Shown here in pieces: positions 1-9,009 of a stretch of DNA of 64,000 bases; within the stretch, counting starts at the first letter, position 1; each line of letters opens with the position of its first letter. Made by a program: the position numbers and the translations under genes. The notes beneath the pieces are model-generated. The model ran no database searches and was not told the origin of the DNA. It saw nothing but the letters and a program-made list of their open reading frames with translations. This DNA comes from Peribacillus simplex (GTDB lineage Bacteria > Bacillota > Bacilli > Bacillales > DSM-1321): positions 5,339,001-5,403,000 of the forward strand of contig NZ_CP126106.1 of NCBI RefSeq assembly GCF_030123325.1, read 5' to 3'.

Positions 1-815
1 ATGGGAAATAGCATCCTCGAATATAATAACCGGGCCGAAAAGCTGGAGAACGGTTCTATGGACTGATATTCGTGAAAAAAATGGGCAATCCCCCGCTGAT
101 GGGTATGCACATGTTGAAAATAATGTTCCCTCACCCATTCCGCGACATCCCTTGTTCCGTGGTCAAATACCCAATCGAACGGATTTTTCATCCACTTATT
201 GCTTCTCCAGGTATCATGTAAAAAACGTTCATAACATACCGTTCCACTATCGACAATTTGCGGGGTATCATCGATTTCCGTGTCGACTAAATATTGAATC
301 GCATTTTCACCCAGGACCATATAATAGGGAAAGGTTTCTATAAATAATTTTTCAAACTGGTTATCAGGATGGGCGCTGAGCTTATCCCGCCAAATCTTTT
401 CTAACTGATCGATCCTTCGTTCCCAGAGTTCTTTCCATTTGCCGATCCTTGAACATGTTCGAATCGTATCATTAATAGTTCTCCCACGCTGATGGAATCT
501 TGCCAGACGTCTTCCTGGGTTGAAATTTTTCGGACCTTCCAATGCCTGATTGGCAAGAAGGACGAATAACTGTTCATCTGCTTCCGAAACATAGCTCCCA
601 TGATTGGCAAGGACAAAGGCGGATACGTGACGATCACCTTGTGAAATCAGATGTTGGGACATTTTATAACGTTCCACTAATTCCTCCTGCTCCATATTTT
701 CAATGGGAACGATACTGTAAACCATATTCCCTGAACGGAAGCTTGGAAACCTGACATTGGCTTCCTCAAGCTCCACCTGTATACCATAATTATTAAAAAT
801 GATTTCTTCTATCAT
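1..815 (-). CDS. yutH: YutH-like spore coat-associated protein, partial (C-terminus off the left edge)
   Basis: An open minus-strand frame runs from an ATG at 815 to the window edge without a stop, giving about 271 codons. It starts MIEEIIFNNYGI, behind a GAAGGGGG ribosome site. The translation resembles B. subtilis YutH, a CotS-family (kinase-like fold) spore coat-associated protein of roughly 340 residues, so about the last fifth is missing. The segment RGIAHFFHEYQSIEPFSSF near the edge fits the family. Position beside yutG and yutF, as in B. subtilis, supports the name. The fold resembles choline/aminoglycoside kinases, but catalytic activity cannot be judged here. Recognition is from memory of the family. 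Confidence 0.75.
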   Translation of the reverse strand, partial: MIEEIIFNNYGIQVELEEANVRFPSFRSGNMVYSIVPIENMEQEELVERYKMSQHLISQGDRHVSAFVLANHGSYVSEADEQLFVLLANQALEGPKNFNPGRRLARFHQRGRTINDTIRTCSRIGKWKELWERRIDQLEKIWRDKLSAHPDNQFEKLFIETFPYYMVLGENAIQYLVDTEIDDTPQIVDSGTVCYERFLHDTWRSNKWMKNPFDWVFDHGTRDVAEWVREHYFQHVHTHQRGIAHFFHEYQSIEPFSSFSARLLYSRMLFP

Positions 816-999
816 GGAATGGCCCCCTTCATCAAATGGATATAATAAATATTGGACATCATATACTTATATATATGTGGAGTAACCCGTTTTCTGAATG
901 ATTATCGAAACCTTATAAGAAATTCCAATCAAAACATCTTCCGTGGGTTTTCAGTTTAATCAAATCAAACTACCTGCATTAGAACTTTAATATAGAGAA

Positions 1000-1509
1000 A
1001 TGGGTGATGACATGGCTAATATTGAACAATCAATGTCTGAAAAAACGGCTCGAAAATGGCTAATTGAACGAGGAGTGAAATTGGAGGATATCGCTGAGCT
1101 TGTCATGTATTTACAATCCGGCTACCATGAAAATCTCCAATTGTCCGATTGCCTTCACAATGTCGAACGGGTACTTTCAAAACGCGAGGTCCAAAATGCC
1201 ATCCTTACCGGCATTCAGTTGGATATTCTAGCTGAGAAAAAACTGCTCGAGGAGCCTTTGCAGAGCATCATTGAAATAGATGAAGGCCTATATGGGGTCG
1301 ATGAAATATTGGCTTTTTCAATTGTGAATGTTTATGGATCCATCGGCTTTACCAATTATGGTTTCATCGATAAACAAAAGCCGGGTATCTTAAAATATTT
1401 AAACGATAAAAGCACGGGTAAGGTGAACACCTTTTTAGATGATATCGTTGGGGCGATTGCAGCTGCCGCTTCAAGCCGGCTTGCCCATAGAAGCGAAAAT
1501 GCGGAATAG
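1000..1509 (+). CDS. yutG: Phosphatidylglycerophosphatase A-like protein
   Basis: A 169-residue protein of the YutG/PgpA family. Members are annotated as phosphatidylglycerophosphatase A, which removes phosphate from phosphatidylglycerophosphate in phospholipid synthesis. The C-terminal TFLDDIVGAIAAAASSRLAHR stretch is the part I recognise best. No strong membrane helix precedes it, as in the short Bacillus forms. Translation could start at 1000 or at the ATG at 1012 (MANIEQ); the GGGTGATG before 1012 looks like the better ribosome site. It is divergent from yutH and convergent with yutF. Activity in this subfamily is inferred. Confidence 0.75.
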   Translation: MGDDMANIEQSMSEKTARKWLIERGVKLEDIAELVMYLQSGYHENLQLSDCLHNVERVLSKREVQNAILTGIQLDILAEKKLLEEPLQSIIEIDEGLYGVDEILAFSIVNVYGSIGFTNYGFIDKQKPGILKYLNDKSTGKVNTFLDDIVGAIAAAASSRLAHRSENAE

Positions 1510-1531
1510 TAAACTTATGATATTCACGACA

Positions 1532-1572
1532 TAAAAAAAAACCAGGGCTGCATTCGCAGGCCTGATTTTTTT
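1532..1572. terminator. Bidirectional intrinsic terminator between yutG and yutF
   Basis: A-tract, then an imperfect hairpin with arms near CAGGGCTGC and GCAGGCCTG, then a T-tract. It serves the two convergent genes. Confidence 0.8.
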
Positions 1573-2339
1573 CATTCGAAGCGCCATAAGTCAAGGGTGT
1601 CCACTACATGCGTCGGCTGCTCCTTATATTGCTTTAAGCGTTCTTTTGTCGTTACGCCCGTATGTACAAGCAGTGTATCGATCCCTGCATTGATGCCGGC
1701 AAGGATATCCGTATCATAGTTATCTCCAACCATGATCGTCTCTTCTTTAGGCACCCCTAGTACTCTTAGAGCTTGCTCCACTATGACGGATTCAGGTTTT
1801 CCGATGAAAATCGGCTGTACCTGGGTCGAAACGGAAACTACGGAGGTCAAGGCACCATTCCCCGGTAAAAGGCCTTGCTCAGTTGGAATGGCAATATCAC
1901 CATTGGTCGAAATGAAAACAGCGCCATTCCTTACAGCAAGACAGGCTTTTGACAACTTTTCATAATCGACCCCGCGGTCGATGCCCATTACCAGAAAGTC
2001 TGGATGCTCTTCCACAAGCTCCATTCCTTTTTCCTTAAGTGCCTCGATGATGCCTTCTTCACCCACCACATAAACCGATGCATCTTTCTTTTGTTCAGCT
2101 ATGTAATTGGCAGTGGCCATGCTTGTCGTGAAAACCTGGTCATCTTCCGTCGATATGCCGATGCTTCTCAATTTATCCGCTACTTGTGCCGGAGTCCGGG
2201 ATGAATTATTGGTGACGAATAAATAAGGGATATCCCTGTTCCTTAGGTCATTAATAAACCCTGCCGCTTCCGCAATTTGTTCAGTACCGCGATACATGGT
2301 GCCATCCAAGTCAATTAAATATCCTTTATACGACTTCAT
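1572..2339 (-). CDS. yutF: HAD-superfamily phosphatase of the NagD/YutF type
   Basis: A 255-residue haloacid dehalogenase-like hydrolase. HAD motif I is IDLDGTMYRG near residue 9, motif II is FVTNNSS near 42, the conserved Lys is in IGKPES near 180, and motif IV is VGDNYDTDI near 205. The length and the C2-type cap between motifs II and III match the NagD/p-nitrophenylphosphatase group, which dephosphorylates small phosphorylated metabolites; the physiological substrate is not evident. The ATG at 2339 follows an AGGAAGG ribosome site. It lies 23 bp downstream of yutE, in the same direction, so the two are probably co-transcribed. Confidence 0.88.
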   Translation of the reverse strand: MKSYKGYLIDLDGTMYRGTEQIAEAAGFINDLRNRDIPYLFVTNNSSRTPAQVADKLRSIGISTEDDQVFTTSMATANYIAEQKKDASVYVVGEEGIIEALKEKGMELVEEHPDFLVMGIDRGVDYEKLSKACLAVRNGAVFISTNGDIAIPTEQGLLPGNGALTSVVSVSTQVQPIFIGKPESVIVEQALRVLGVPKEETIMVGDNYDTDILAGINAGIDTLLVHTGVTTKERLKQYKEQPTHVVDTLDLWRFE

Positions 2340-2362
2340 TTGAATTCGCCTTCCTAACGCTG

Positions 2363-2800
2363 CTAGTTTTTAAAAGCTGATACAGGTCCCAATTCATTTG
2401 TTAAATAGTTCCTAACCAAATCCGGGAATTGCTTGAATGCCCCGATATTTTCCGAAAATACGGCATGCAGTTCTGTGTGATTCACTTCAATGAAGTCTTG
2501 GACCAGCATTTTCCTTAGCGGCAAGACCTTTTTGAATTGTATCGCTTTTTCTTCAGAAATGACTTTTTCATCTTGAAGGATATCGATAATATCTTCATAA
2601 CTTCCTGGATCACGCATAATAAAACCATCAATTACCGCATTTCCTACGTCCAACACGGAATCGATGGAAGTTTGTATGAGCCTTTCAGCGATAAGTTCCG
2701 CAAGATCTCCATCCCAATTATCATGCCCTTCAAAAAGTCCAAGCTGCTTTTCAAGAAAACCTAATATTTGTTCAATCTTTTGGCGGTCTACAAAGTACAT
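2363..2800 (-). CDS. yutE: DUF86/HepT-like protein YutE
   Basis: A 145-residue mostly helical protein of the DUF86 (YutE/HepT-like) family, starting MYFVDRQKIEQILGFLEKQL. Some DUF86 proteins are the toxin half of HepT-MntA pairs. I see neither a nucleotidyltransferase partner nor a clear RX4HXY HepT motif, so this chromosomal form should not be called a toxin. It is upstream of yutF on the same strand, as in B. subtilis. Confidence 0.8.
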   Translation of the reverse strand: MYFVDRQKIEQILGFLEKQLGLFEGHDNWDGDLAELIAERLIQTSIDSVLDVGNAVIDGFIMRDPGSYEDIIDILQDEKVISEEKAIQFKKVLPLRKMLVQDFIEVNHTELHAVFSENIGAFKQFPDLVRNYLTNELGPVSAFKN

Positions 2801-3216
2801 TTTTTTCCAGATCCTTTCTGATCTAAGATGATATAGGGAATCATTGGTTGAATGGGCGGCATAGTTAAAACCCTGTGCCGAACAACCTTATTCCTTAATG
2901 ATACCATAGCTTCTCCCTTACTCTCAATTCCTTCAACCACAACCATTGTACCATCCAATAACTAACAGAAGCTGGTGCGTTACACTTTGCCATTTCCATG
3001 GGTGCATTTCCCGACAGCAACTCCAGGAAAACCAATTCACGATCCCATTTTTATTCTTACCATTTTCATTTAATCGATGAACGCTTATGATTGCCGGAGC
3101 ATCTTGAGGAACGACTTAGGTTCTCATGCAGAAGCCCCGTAAAATGTCTGTTCCCCTATTGAAGTCACTTTGTTATGATGGAACTACAAATGTGAAGATA
3201 AGAAGGGAATGATACT
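2801..3216. other. Intergenic region without a recognised gene
   Basis: About 415 bp between divergent yutE and the gene at 3217. I see no convincing coding frame, RNA or repeat. It should hold the promoters for both neighbours. A TATGAT hexamer at about 3174 could be the -10 of the plus-strand gene, but no good -35 stands out. Confidence 0.5.
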
Positions 3217-3483
3217 ATGGAAGATCGTTTTTATTTATACAATGACGTCGTGGATTCAAAAACCCGGTTCATAAGCTTCATGGGAGAGGAATCAAGATTC
3301 GACCTGGCCATTACGACTACCGATCGTTTTTATGGAAAGAAGCTTGTTTTAAATATGCAGAGCAACCGTTTCGCGATTATTGGGCCTGATGATTTAGAAG
3401 AGGAAGGCTATCTTGAGCATGCCTTTCAGTTATCAGAAGCGGAAGCCGAAGAACTGCGTCACTTTTTAATGGAAATCGTCTGA
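3217..3483 (+). CDS. DUF3055 (SAV0927-like) small conserved protein
   Basis: An 88-residue acidic protein starting MEDRFYLYNDVVDSKTRF, with the conserved block FDLAITTTDRFYGKKLVLNMQ. I recognise this as the Firmicutes-wide DUF3055 family; its function is unknown to me. The ATG follows a GAAGGGAATGATACT ribosome site. No signal peptide or membrane segment is visible, so it is probably cytosolic. Confidence 0.75.
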   Translation: MEDRFYLYNDVVDSKTRFISFMGEESRFDLAITTTDRFYGKKLVLNMQSNRFAIIGPDDLEEEGYLEHAFQLSEAEAEELRHFLMEIV

Positions 3484-3553
3484 ACGCCGAAGTTTTTCAT
3501 CTTAAACGGGAAACCTACTGAATGTAAGATCGATTACATGAGGGGGGATTATC

Positions 3554-3841
3554 TTGGACAAAGAAGAATACCACGATTTTTCCAATGTCGAAAAACAGAG
3601 GGATTATTTAATTCCTGAAGAATTTCCCGAAGGACCTTTTGGATCAGCCATAGCAAAAGATGCACCAGTTCAGAATAAAAACACCCCGTGGCAGGAAGGG
3701 CAACGTTATCAAAGTGCCTTTAATTATGAAAATAAATCGTTGCACGAAGGTTTACCTCGACAATATCCTGGTGCTCATCCGACACATGATGATTCAGAAA
3801 AAGATGAACAGCCTCCATATAAAGGATATGGTAGCTCTTAA
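3554..3841 (+). CDS. Small hydrophilic protein of unknown function
   Basis: A 95-residue acidic, proline- and glycine-rich, probably disordered protein (TTG start at 3554, behind a GAGGGGGGATTATC ribosome site). Conserved-looking segments are PEEFPEGPFGSAI, SAFNYENKSLHEGLPRQYPG and HPTHDD. I have seen similar short proteins in Bacillus genomes but cannot name the family. It sits between the DUF3055 gene and yutD and ends at a clear terminator. No signal peptide or helix is visible. Confidence 0.65.
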   Translation: MDKEEYHDFSNVEKQRDYLIPEEFPEGPFGSAIAKDAPVQNKNTPWQEGQRYQSAFNYENKSLHEGLPRQYPGAHPTHDDSEKDEQPPYKGYGSS

Positions 3842-3846
3842 CATGG

Positions 3847-3875
3847 AAGGCCAGAGTGAATTCTGGCCTTTTTAT
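3847..3875. terminator. Intrinsic terminator
   Basis: AAGGCCAGA hairpin arms followed by CTTTTTAT. It ends the gene at 3554-3841 and partly overlaps the end of convergent yutD. Confidence 0.85.
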
Positions 3876-4156
3876 TTCTTTATTTTCTTCACGACGAAAT
3901 AAGGACAGCCAAAATTGCAGTATTCATATAAATATTCACTAAGCGTGCTTATTTTCGTATCAAAGGTCGCTTTCTGATTATTATCATCAAAAAATCCACG
4001 CAGCCTCAATTGCCCGTAACCCCAATCCCCTACTATATAATCATACTTCGTTAAAATCTCACTGTATCTGGCCTTAAACGCTTCTTCGTTATAGCCTTCC
4101 CTTTCATTCTCAATTATTTCATAGGTCATGTTATTGATGTTAATCATTGTTTTCAC
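3872..4156 (-). CDS. yutD: YutD family protein (DUF1027)
   Basis: A 94-residue protein with the family hallmark YDYIVGDWGYGQLRLRGFFDD and a C-terminal YLYEYCNFGCPYFVVKK with two cysteines. This is the YutD/DUF1027 family; the function is unknown. Translation starts at 4156 (MKTMININ) behind a GAGGTG site. It is convergent with the preceding small gene and divergent from yutC, the same neighbourhood as in B. subtilis. Confidence 0.85.
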   Translation of the reverse strand: MKTMININNMTYEIIENEREGYNEEAFKARYSEILTKYDYIVGDWGYGQLRLRGFFDDNNQKATFDTKISTLSEYLYEYCNFGCPYFVVKKIKK

Positions 4157-4260
4157 CTCTCATATGTACATTCCTTCTTTAAATTATAACTGATTCCCCA
4201 TCAATTACTAAGCGAAAAATAGAGAAATATGTTCATCCTAAAGTTACGGGGGTGTTATTG

Positions 4261-4923
4261 ATGAAAAAAACGATAATAACGATAGGTTTAAGCTCGATTA
4301 TTGCACTAACCGGATGTGCTGATAAAGAAAAAGATCTGGGGATGGGTGCAAAAAACCATGCCGGTAACCCAACAAACGTAAATAATCCGACTCAATATTA
4401 TGATGAGGATTATCGTAATAATGACAATAAAAGTGATGATTTCGGTTTTACCCGCACTAATAGTGCAACCATTGATGGCCGTAACATTTCCAACAAAGCT
4501 GCTTCCATTGACCGTGAACAACTGTCTGATGTCATTTCTAAACTGAGTGTTCAGATTCCAAATGTCAATGATGCCGCTACCCTCGTTACTGATGAGGAAG
4601 TGCTTGTCGTATATGATACAAATGCCAAGGATCGGACGGAAACCGCAGACCAAGTTAAACGCACAGCCATGTCCGTCGTGCCTCGCTATTATCATGTCTA
4701 CGTCAGTGATGATTATCAAACCCTTGCCCAAGATGTCGAGAATTTCTCGACATTGAAATCCGGCAGCAAAGGGATCGACTATACGATCGAACAAACCATC
4801 AAAAGAATGCTGAAGTCGCCTCAAGGATACAAAATGAGTGACGGAGAAAATGAAAACGGGGAAATGGTTAACGATAAAAGAGATCATCACGATAACATCC
4901 ATCAAAAAATGGATAACCGTTAA
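4261..4923 (+). CDS. yutC: YhcN/YlaJ-type sporulation lipoprotein
   Basis: A lipoprotein of about 220 residues: short Lys-rich N-terminus, hydrophobic stretch, then lipobox LTGC (Cys near residue 19). It is followed by an Asn/Asp-rich linker and a YhcN/YlaJ domain with IPNVNDAATLVTDEEVLVVY and a VSDD..TLAQDVENF segment. Family members are made in sporulation and found in spore membranes. I chose ATG 4261 rather than GTG 4252 because the GGGGGTG site is then at normal distance. A second YhcN-type gene lies at 47696-48232. Confidence 0.85.
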   Translation: MKKTIITIGLSSIIALTGCADKEKDLGMGAKNHAGNPTNVNNPTQYYDEDYRNNDNKSDDFGFTRTNSATIDGRNISNKAASIDREQLSDVISKLSVQIPNVNDAATLVTDEEVLVVYDTNAKDRTETADQVKRTAMSVVPRYYHVYVSDDYQTLAQDVENFSTLKSGSKGIDYTIEQTIKRMLKSPQGYKMSDGENENGEMVNDKRDHHDNIHQKMDNR

Positions 4924-4924
4924 T

Positions 4925-4957
4925 AAAAAAGGACCGAATTTTTTTCGGTCCTTTATT
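4925..4957. terminator. Bidirectional intrinsic terminator between yutC and lipA
   Basis: AAGGACCGAA and TTTCGGTCCTT arms around a short T loop, with A- and T-tracts outside, between two convergent genes. Confidence 0.85.
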
Positions 4958-4962
4958 TCACT

Positions 4963-5877
4963 CTATTTCAATAATTCTTCACCTTTGTTTTGCTTATGTT
5001 TTGCCGCAGCATTAACCTGTTCATCCGCATGGTAGGATGAACGGACAAGCGGACCGGATTCACAGTGGCTGAAGCCTTTTTCCAATGCACGTTCCTTCAG
5101 CTCGGCAAATTCCTCAGGCGTGTAGTATTTCAGCACCTTTAAATGCTTTTTAGTCGGCTGCAAATACTGCCCGATCGTCATGATATCCACATTATTAGCC
5201 CTTAGGTCATCCATTGTCTCGAGGATTTCCTCCCGCGTTTCACCCAAACCTACCATTAAACTGGACTTTGTCGGGATTTCCGGATACAGTTCCTTGGCCC
5301 TTCTTAAAAGCTCCAATGAACGTTCGTACTTGGCCTGAGCCCGTACACGGTCGGATAAACTTCTGACAGTCTCTATATTATGGTTCAGGATATCCGGTTT
5401 AGCATCCATCAAAGTCTTGATATTTTCAAACAACCCGCCCATATCAGACGGTAATACTTCAATTGATGTAAAAGGGTTTTTGCGTCGGATGGCACGGACC
5501 GTTTCAGCGAAAACTTCAGCGCCTCCATCCTTTAAATCATCACGGGCAACAGCTGTAATGACGACATGTTTTAAATTCATCAAAACAACGGAATCGGCAA
5601 CACGCTCCGGTTCAGCCCAGTCCAATTCATTCGGACGTCCGGTCGTAACAGCACAAAAACGGCAAGCCCTTGTACAGATTTCACCCAGGATCATGAAAGT
5701 AGCCGTCCTTCTCACTGCCCAGCATTCGTGAATATTCGGACACTTTGCCTCTTCACAGACAGTATGAAGATTTTTCTCGCGCATCATATTTTTTAAACCG
5801 AGGTAATTTTCGTTAGTATTAAGCTTTATTTTCAACCAATCTGGTTTTCGAAGAATTTCTTTATTTGTAGAAGACAT
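4963..5877 (-). CDS. lipA: Lipoyl synthase
   Basis: A 304-residue radical SAM enzyme. It inserts two sulfurs into octanoyl groups on lipoyl carrier domains such as GcvH (also in this window). The auxiliary cluster motif is CEEAKCPNIHECW (CX4CX5C, about residues 55-66). The radical SAM motif is CTRACRFC, with the RSSYHA element near the C-terminus; all expected cysteines are present. The frame extends upstream, but ATG 5877 (MSSTNKEILRKPDW) has a GGAGTGG ribosome site and matches the usual N-terminus. B. subtilis calls it yutB/lipA. Confidence 0.97.
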   Translation of the reverse strand: MSSTNKEILRKPDWLKIKLNTNENYLGLKNMMREKNLHTVCEEAKCPNIHECWAVRRTATFMILGEICTRACRFCAVTTGRPNELDWAEPERVADSVVLMNLKHVVITAVARDDLKDGGAEVFAETVRAIRRKNPFTSIEVLPSDMGGLFENIKTLMDAKPDILNHNIETVRSLSDRVRAQAKYERSLELLRRAKELYPEIPTKSSLMVGLGETREEILETMDDLRANNVDIMTIGQYLQPTKKHLKVLKYYTPEEFAELKERALEKGFSHCESGPLVRSSYHADEQVNAAAKHKQNKGEELLK

Positions 5878-6064
5878 GAAAATGCCACTCCATTCTATAG
5901 AAATTAACACACCCTACTTTAACAATAAAAAAGCATTTATACAAGTTATAGTTGGTTTCCCATTATTTATTTTTCATGATTATAGCTAAATCAGCAAGAC
6001 TATAAAAGATGGATGGACTGATGTCTTTTAAATACGGAGAATGTCATGAAAGGAGCCTGCCCCG

Positions 6065-7054
6065 TTGAAAAAATTATTCCTTCTTACCATAACTTGTTTG
6101 TTTATTTTGAATGCACCAGGCCAAGTGGCTGATGCTGCCGATACCCCAAATGCTTATGCCGGGAGAATGGAGCTATATAAAAATATGGAGGCCACCCTCC
6201 AAATCCCGTGGTATTACCTTGCTGGAGCTGATCAATATGAGCACAGCCTCAGGGCTGCACGAAGGGATTTAGAGCCGGCAAAGGGTTTGATAGGCATCCA
6301 CATCGAGCCTTCAAAGTGGAGCGGGGCCCTCAATCCTGACTTAAACGACGTGAACCCGCTCACGATCACATTTTTTGATGGGCTGGGCCAGGATGGCAAT
6401 GGTGATGGCAAAGCTGATATCACTAATGATACAGATCGATTGTATGCTTTTTCGAAGCATCTCCAATCATATGGTGCAGATGAAGATAATATCCGGATCG
6501 GCTTGTGGGATTATTATAAACGAGATAAAGCCGTCAGCATCATTATCGGCAATGCCGAGATTTATAAAAAATATGGCCGGTTGGATCTACATGAAAAGGC
6601 CTTCCCGGTTCCAGTACGAACTCATTATACGTACTTAAATACATGGGGAAGCGCTCGCGGATGGGGCGGAAGGAGAATCCATGAGGGCACTGATATTTTT
6701 GCGGATTATAGCCTTCCCGTTCGTTCCACGAGCTATGGAATCATTGAAATGAAAGGCTGGAATAAATTCGGCGGTTGGCGGATTGGGATTCGGGATTTAA
6801 ATAATACCTATCATTACTTTGCCCATTTAAGCGGCTTTGCCAAAGGGTTGAAAGTCGGACAAATCGTCGAGCCCGGACAAGTCATCGGAGGTGTCGGCAG
6901 TACAGGTTACGGCCCTCCAGGGACTTCCGGAAAATTCCCTCCCCATCTCCATTACGGAATGTACAAAGACAATGGAATTACGGAATGGAGCTTTGACCCT
7001 TACCCGTATCTAAGATTATGGGAAAGGAAAGATCTGGCTAAAAAGCAAAAGTGA
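6065..7054 (+). CDS. lytH: LytH-type L-Ala-D-Glu endopeptidase (M23), sporulation
   Basis: A 329-residue secreted peptidase with TTG start and a GAAAGGAG ribosome site. Signal peptide is about residues 1-24, ending ADA. The C-terminal M23 domain carries the zinc ligands in HEGTD (His206, Asp210) and HLHYG (His294, His296), plus YHYFAHL in between. LytH (YunA) in B. subtilis trims stem peptides of spore cortex muropeptides to single L-alanine in late sporulation. The region 50-180 is the family's own N-terminal domain. The next gene, yunB, is also a sporulation gene. Confidence 0.92.
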   Translation: MKKLFLLTITCLFILNAPGQVADAADTPNAYAGRMELYKNMEATLQIPWYYLAGADQYEHSLRAARRDLEPAKGLIGIHIEPSKWSGALNPDLNDVNPLTITFFDGLGQDGNGDGKADITNDTDRLYAFSKHLQSYGADEDNIRIGLWDYYKRDKAVSIIIGNAEIYKKYGRLDLHEKAFPVPVRTHYTYLNTWGSARGWGGRRIHEGTDIFADYSLPVRSTSYGIIEMKGWNKFGGWRIGIRDLNNTYHYFAHLSGFAKGLKVGQIVEPGQVIGGVGSTGYGPPGTSGKFPPHLHYGMYKDNGITEWSFDPYPYLRLWERKDLAKKQK

Positions 7055-7083
7055 GCGGCGTGAATTTTACGCTGCTTTTTTTT
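7054..7083 (+). terminator. Intrinsic terminator after lytH
   Basis: Hairpin AGCGGCGT / ACGCTGCT (one G-U pair) followed by a run of T. Confidence 0.75.
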
Positions 7084-7140
7084 GATTCGAACATAAACCT
7101 CTGAACTTGATGCATAGTTATTAGTAAAGGGGGCTAAAGC

Positions 7141-7890
7141 GTGTTCCGAAAAAGATTTCGAACGAAGAAATTCCGAAAAAAGGGGCCTCTTCCCACCCGA
7201 AAAGTATTTCTCTATTCATTTATCCTGTTTATCATATCAAGCATCATGACTCTTTGGTACGTGGACAAATCAATCGAACCTGTGATCATGAGTGTAGCCG
7301 AATATGAAATCAAACGGATTGCAACGGAAACGATTCATGAATCGGTTGATGAGAATATAGCGAAGGTCGACATGAACAAAATCATCACCAACAACAAGGG
7401 TGGTAAGGAATCCAGTTCTTCCTATAGCTTCAATCCGGTCATATACAGTGAATTGCGGGCTAACATTACGAATGATATTCAAAAAAAGCTTGGCATCAAA
7501 CAAGGAAACCCTTTTAAAACAGGTTCAGCCAAAATAAATGATGAACAATATAAAAGTGTGGTCTATTATATACCATTTGGTGTCGTAACCGGGAATAATC
7601 TCCTTTCCAATTACGGACCTGAAATCCCAGTGAAAATGTCGGTCATCGGGAATGTTGAATCGGATTTGAGGACAAAACTGACAAACGCAGGCATCAATAA
7701 TGTTTATTATGAATTGATAGTGGATTTTGATGTCAATATCCAAATCGTCATCCCCTCATTCACAAAGGAGACCAAGGTGAGTCAGGAAGTGACAGTCGGA
7801 AGCCTGTTGATCGAAGGTGATGTTCCAAGTTATTTTAGTAACGGAAACGGTTCGGTGGCACCTCCCATCATGAAGGAAAACAAGGAATGA
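7141..7890 (+). CDS. yunB: Sporulation protein YunB
   Basis: A 249-residue protein with a basic N-terminus (FRKRFRTKKFRKKGP), one membrane helix (about 24-42) and a large extracytoplasmic domain. The family is a Bacillus sporulation protein; loss impairs sporulation in B. subtilis, though the molecular role is not known. It starts with GTG at 7141 behind AAAGGGGG. Later segments such as YIPFGVVTGNNLLSNYGPEI and the repeated beta-rich region are typical. It is transcribed in the same direction as lytH, with a terminator in between. Confidence 0.88.
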   Translation: MFRKRFRTKKFRKKGPLPTRKVFLYSFILFIISSIMTLWYVDKSIEPVIMSVAEYEIKRIATETIHESVDENIAKVDMNKIITNNKGGKESSSSYSFNPVIYSELRANITNDIQKKLGIKQGNPFKTGSAKINDEQYKSVVYYIPFGVVTGNNLLSNYGPEIPVKMSVIGNVESDLRTKLTNAGINNVYYELIVDFDVNIQIVIPSFTKETKVSQEVTVGSLLIEGDVPSYFSNGNGSVAPPIMKENKE

Positions 7891-7891
7891 A

Positions 7892-7924
7892 AAAACCAGC
7901 TTATCCTTGAGGTTAGGCTGGTTC
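7892..7924. terminator. Imperfect intrinsic terminator between yunB and the HD-GYP gene
   Basis: AACCAGC...GCTGGTT hairpin with internal mismatches, flanked by A and T runs, between convergent genes. Confidence 0.6.
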
Positions 7925-9009
7925 TTGTATATTGAGACATTTCATGATAAGCAAATGCAGGTTTTTATTCAAGTCCACTTCATACGGCTCTTTTATTTGC
8001 TCCCCATCTTCTTCAAGAATCCTTATCATGGAGCGGTCTCCTATCCCCTCGTTCTGAGCGGATACTACCCCTTTCCTCCCATCATTCAATTCAACGTATA
8101 GACCATTAGGATAAATGGCAACCGCCCGGCGGAAAGCCTCGATGACCGTTTTGTCGAACTTTTTCCCGACTCCGGCATAAAGGACTTCCAATCCTTGATG
8201 CGGCAGCATGGCCTTACGGTAAACCCGATTGGAAGTCACGGCATCAAACACATCGGCAACGGCAATGATCTTGCCGAAATAATGGATTTCGTCCCCCATT
8301 ATCCCCCGGGGATATCCTGATCCATCTAACCGTTCATGGTGCTGATAGGCACAATTCGCAACTATAAGGGAAATGGTATGAACATTTTTGATTAGATGGA
8401 AACCGTAATCGGCATGCTTTTGGATTTGTTCAAACTCCTTTTCCGTCAACTTACCGGGTTTATGGAGGATTTCCAAAGGCACGAGCATTTTGCCGACATC
8501 ATGTAAAATCGCTCCCAGCACGAGAATTTCGAGATTCTTATCATTGATATTCAATTCCATCCCGATCGCCAGAGTATATAAGGTCACATTGAAGGAATGA
8601 GTAAAGATATAGTCATCGTATGTATAAACGTCGGCCAATAAAGTCATTAACTCTTTATTCCTTTTCAGCTCGCCCATGATGTTCGAACTAATTGAGTGAA
8701 CTTGACGTTAGCCTGCTCTATCGTGAATGACCCAGCAAGGTTCATTTTGTTTTTCATGTCCAGGAAAGTGGTTTCAATCGTATTAATGGCTTCTCTTCTT
8801 AGTTTCCCTGACACTGGGGGCATGGGAATAATGTCATCCGTCCTGGAATCTTGAATGTAAACAAAGGGAATATTAAGGGACACCAGTCGATTGATCATTT
8901 TCTGCGTTAATGTAAGACCCTCGCACAATAGGATATGGCCCCGATCATTATGGATGTTTTTACCGAGCCTCGCTCCAGGGCTTAGGGACTTTGTAATAGC
9001 TAGCCTCAT
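7913..9009 (-). pseudogene. HD-GYP domain phosphodiesterase gene split by a frameshift
   Basis: Two overlapping frames together spell one protein of about 365 residues. The first (9009 down to 8665) begins MRLAITKSLSPGARLGKNI, behind a GGAG site, and is a typical N-terminal domain. The second (8677 down to 7913) holds the HD-GYP domain, with ILHDVGK and LDGSGYPRG. HD-GYP enzymes hydrolyse cyclic-di-GMP. Frame one stops in RTSWAS a few codons after QLVR, while frame two picks up at MGELKRNKEL; one missing base near 8680 would rejoin them as QLVR-T-IMGELKR. This is either a true lesion or a sequencing error. All HD-GYP residues in the second part look intact. Confidence 0.82.

Noticed and set aside
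2363..2800. YutE as a HepT-type toxin
   Set aside because: No MntA-type nucleotidyltransferase gene beside it and no clear HepT catalytic motif.
4306..4905. Minus-strand 199-codon frame opposite yutC
   Set aside because: Complete shadow of a recognisable lipoprotein gene; long Ile/Phe runs are typical of antisense translation of an Asn/Asp-rich protein.
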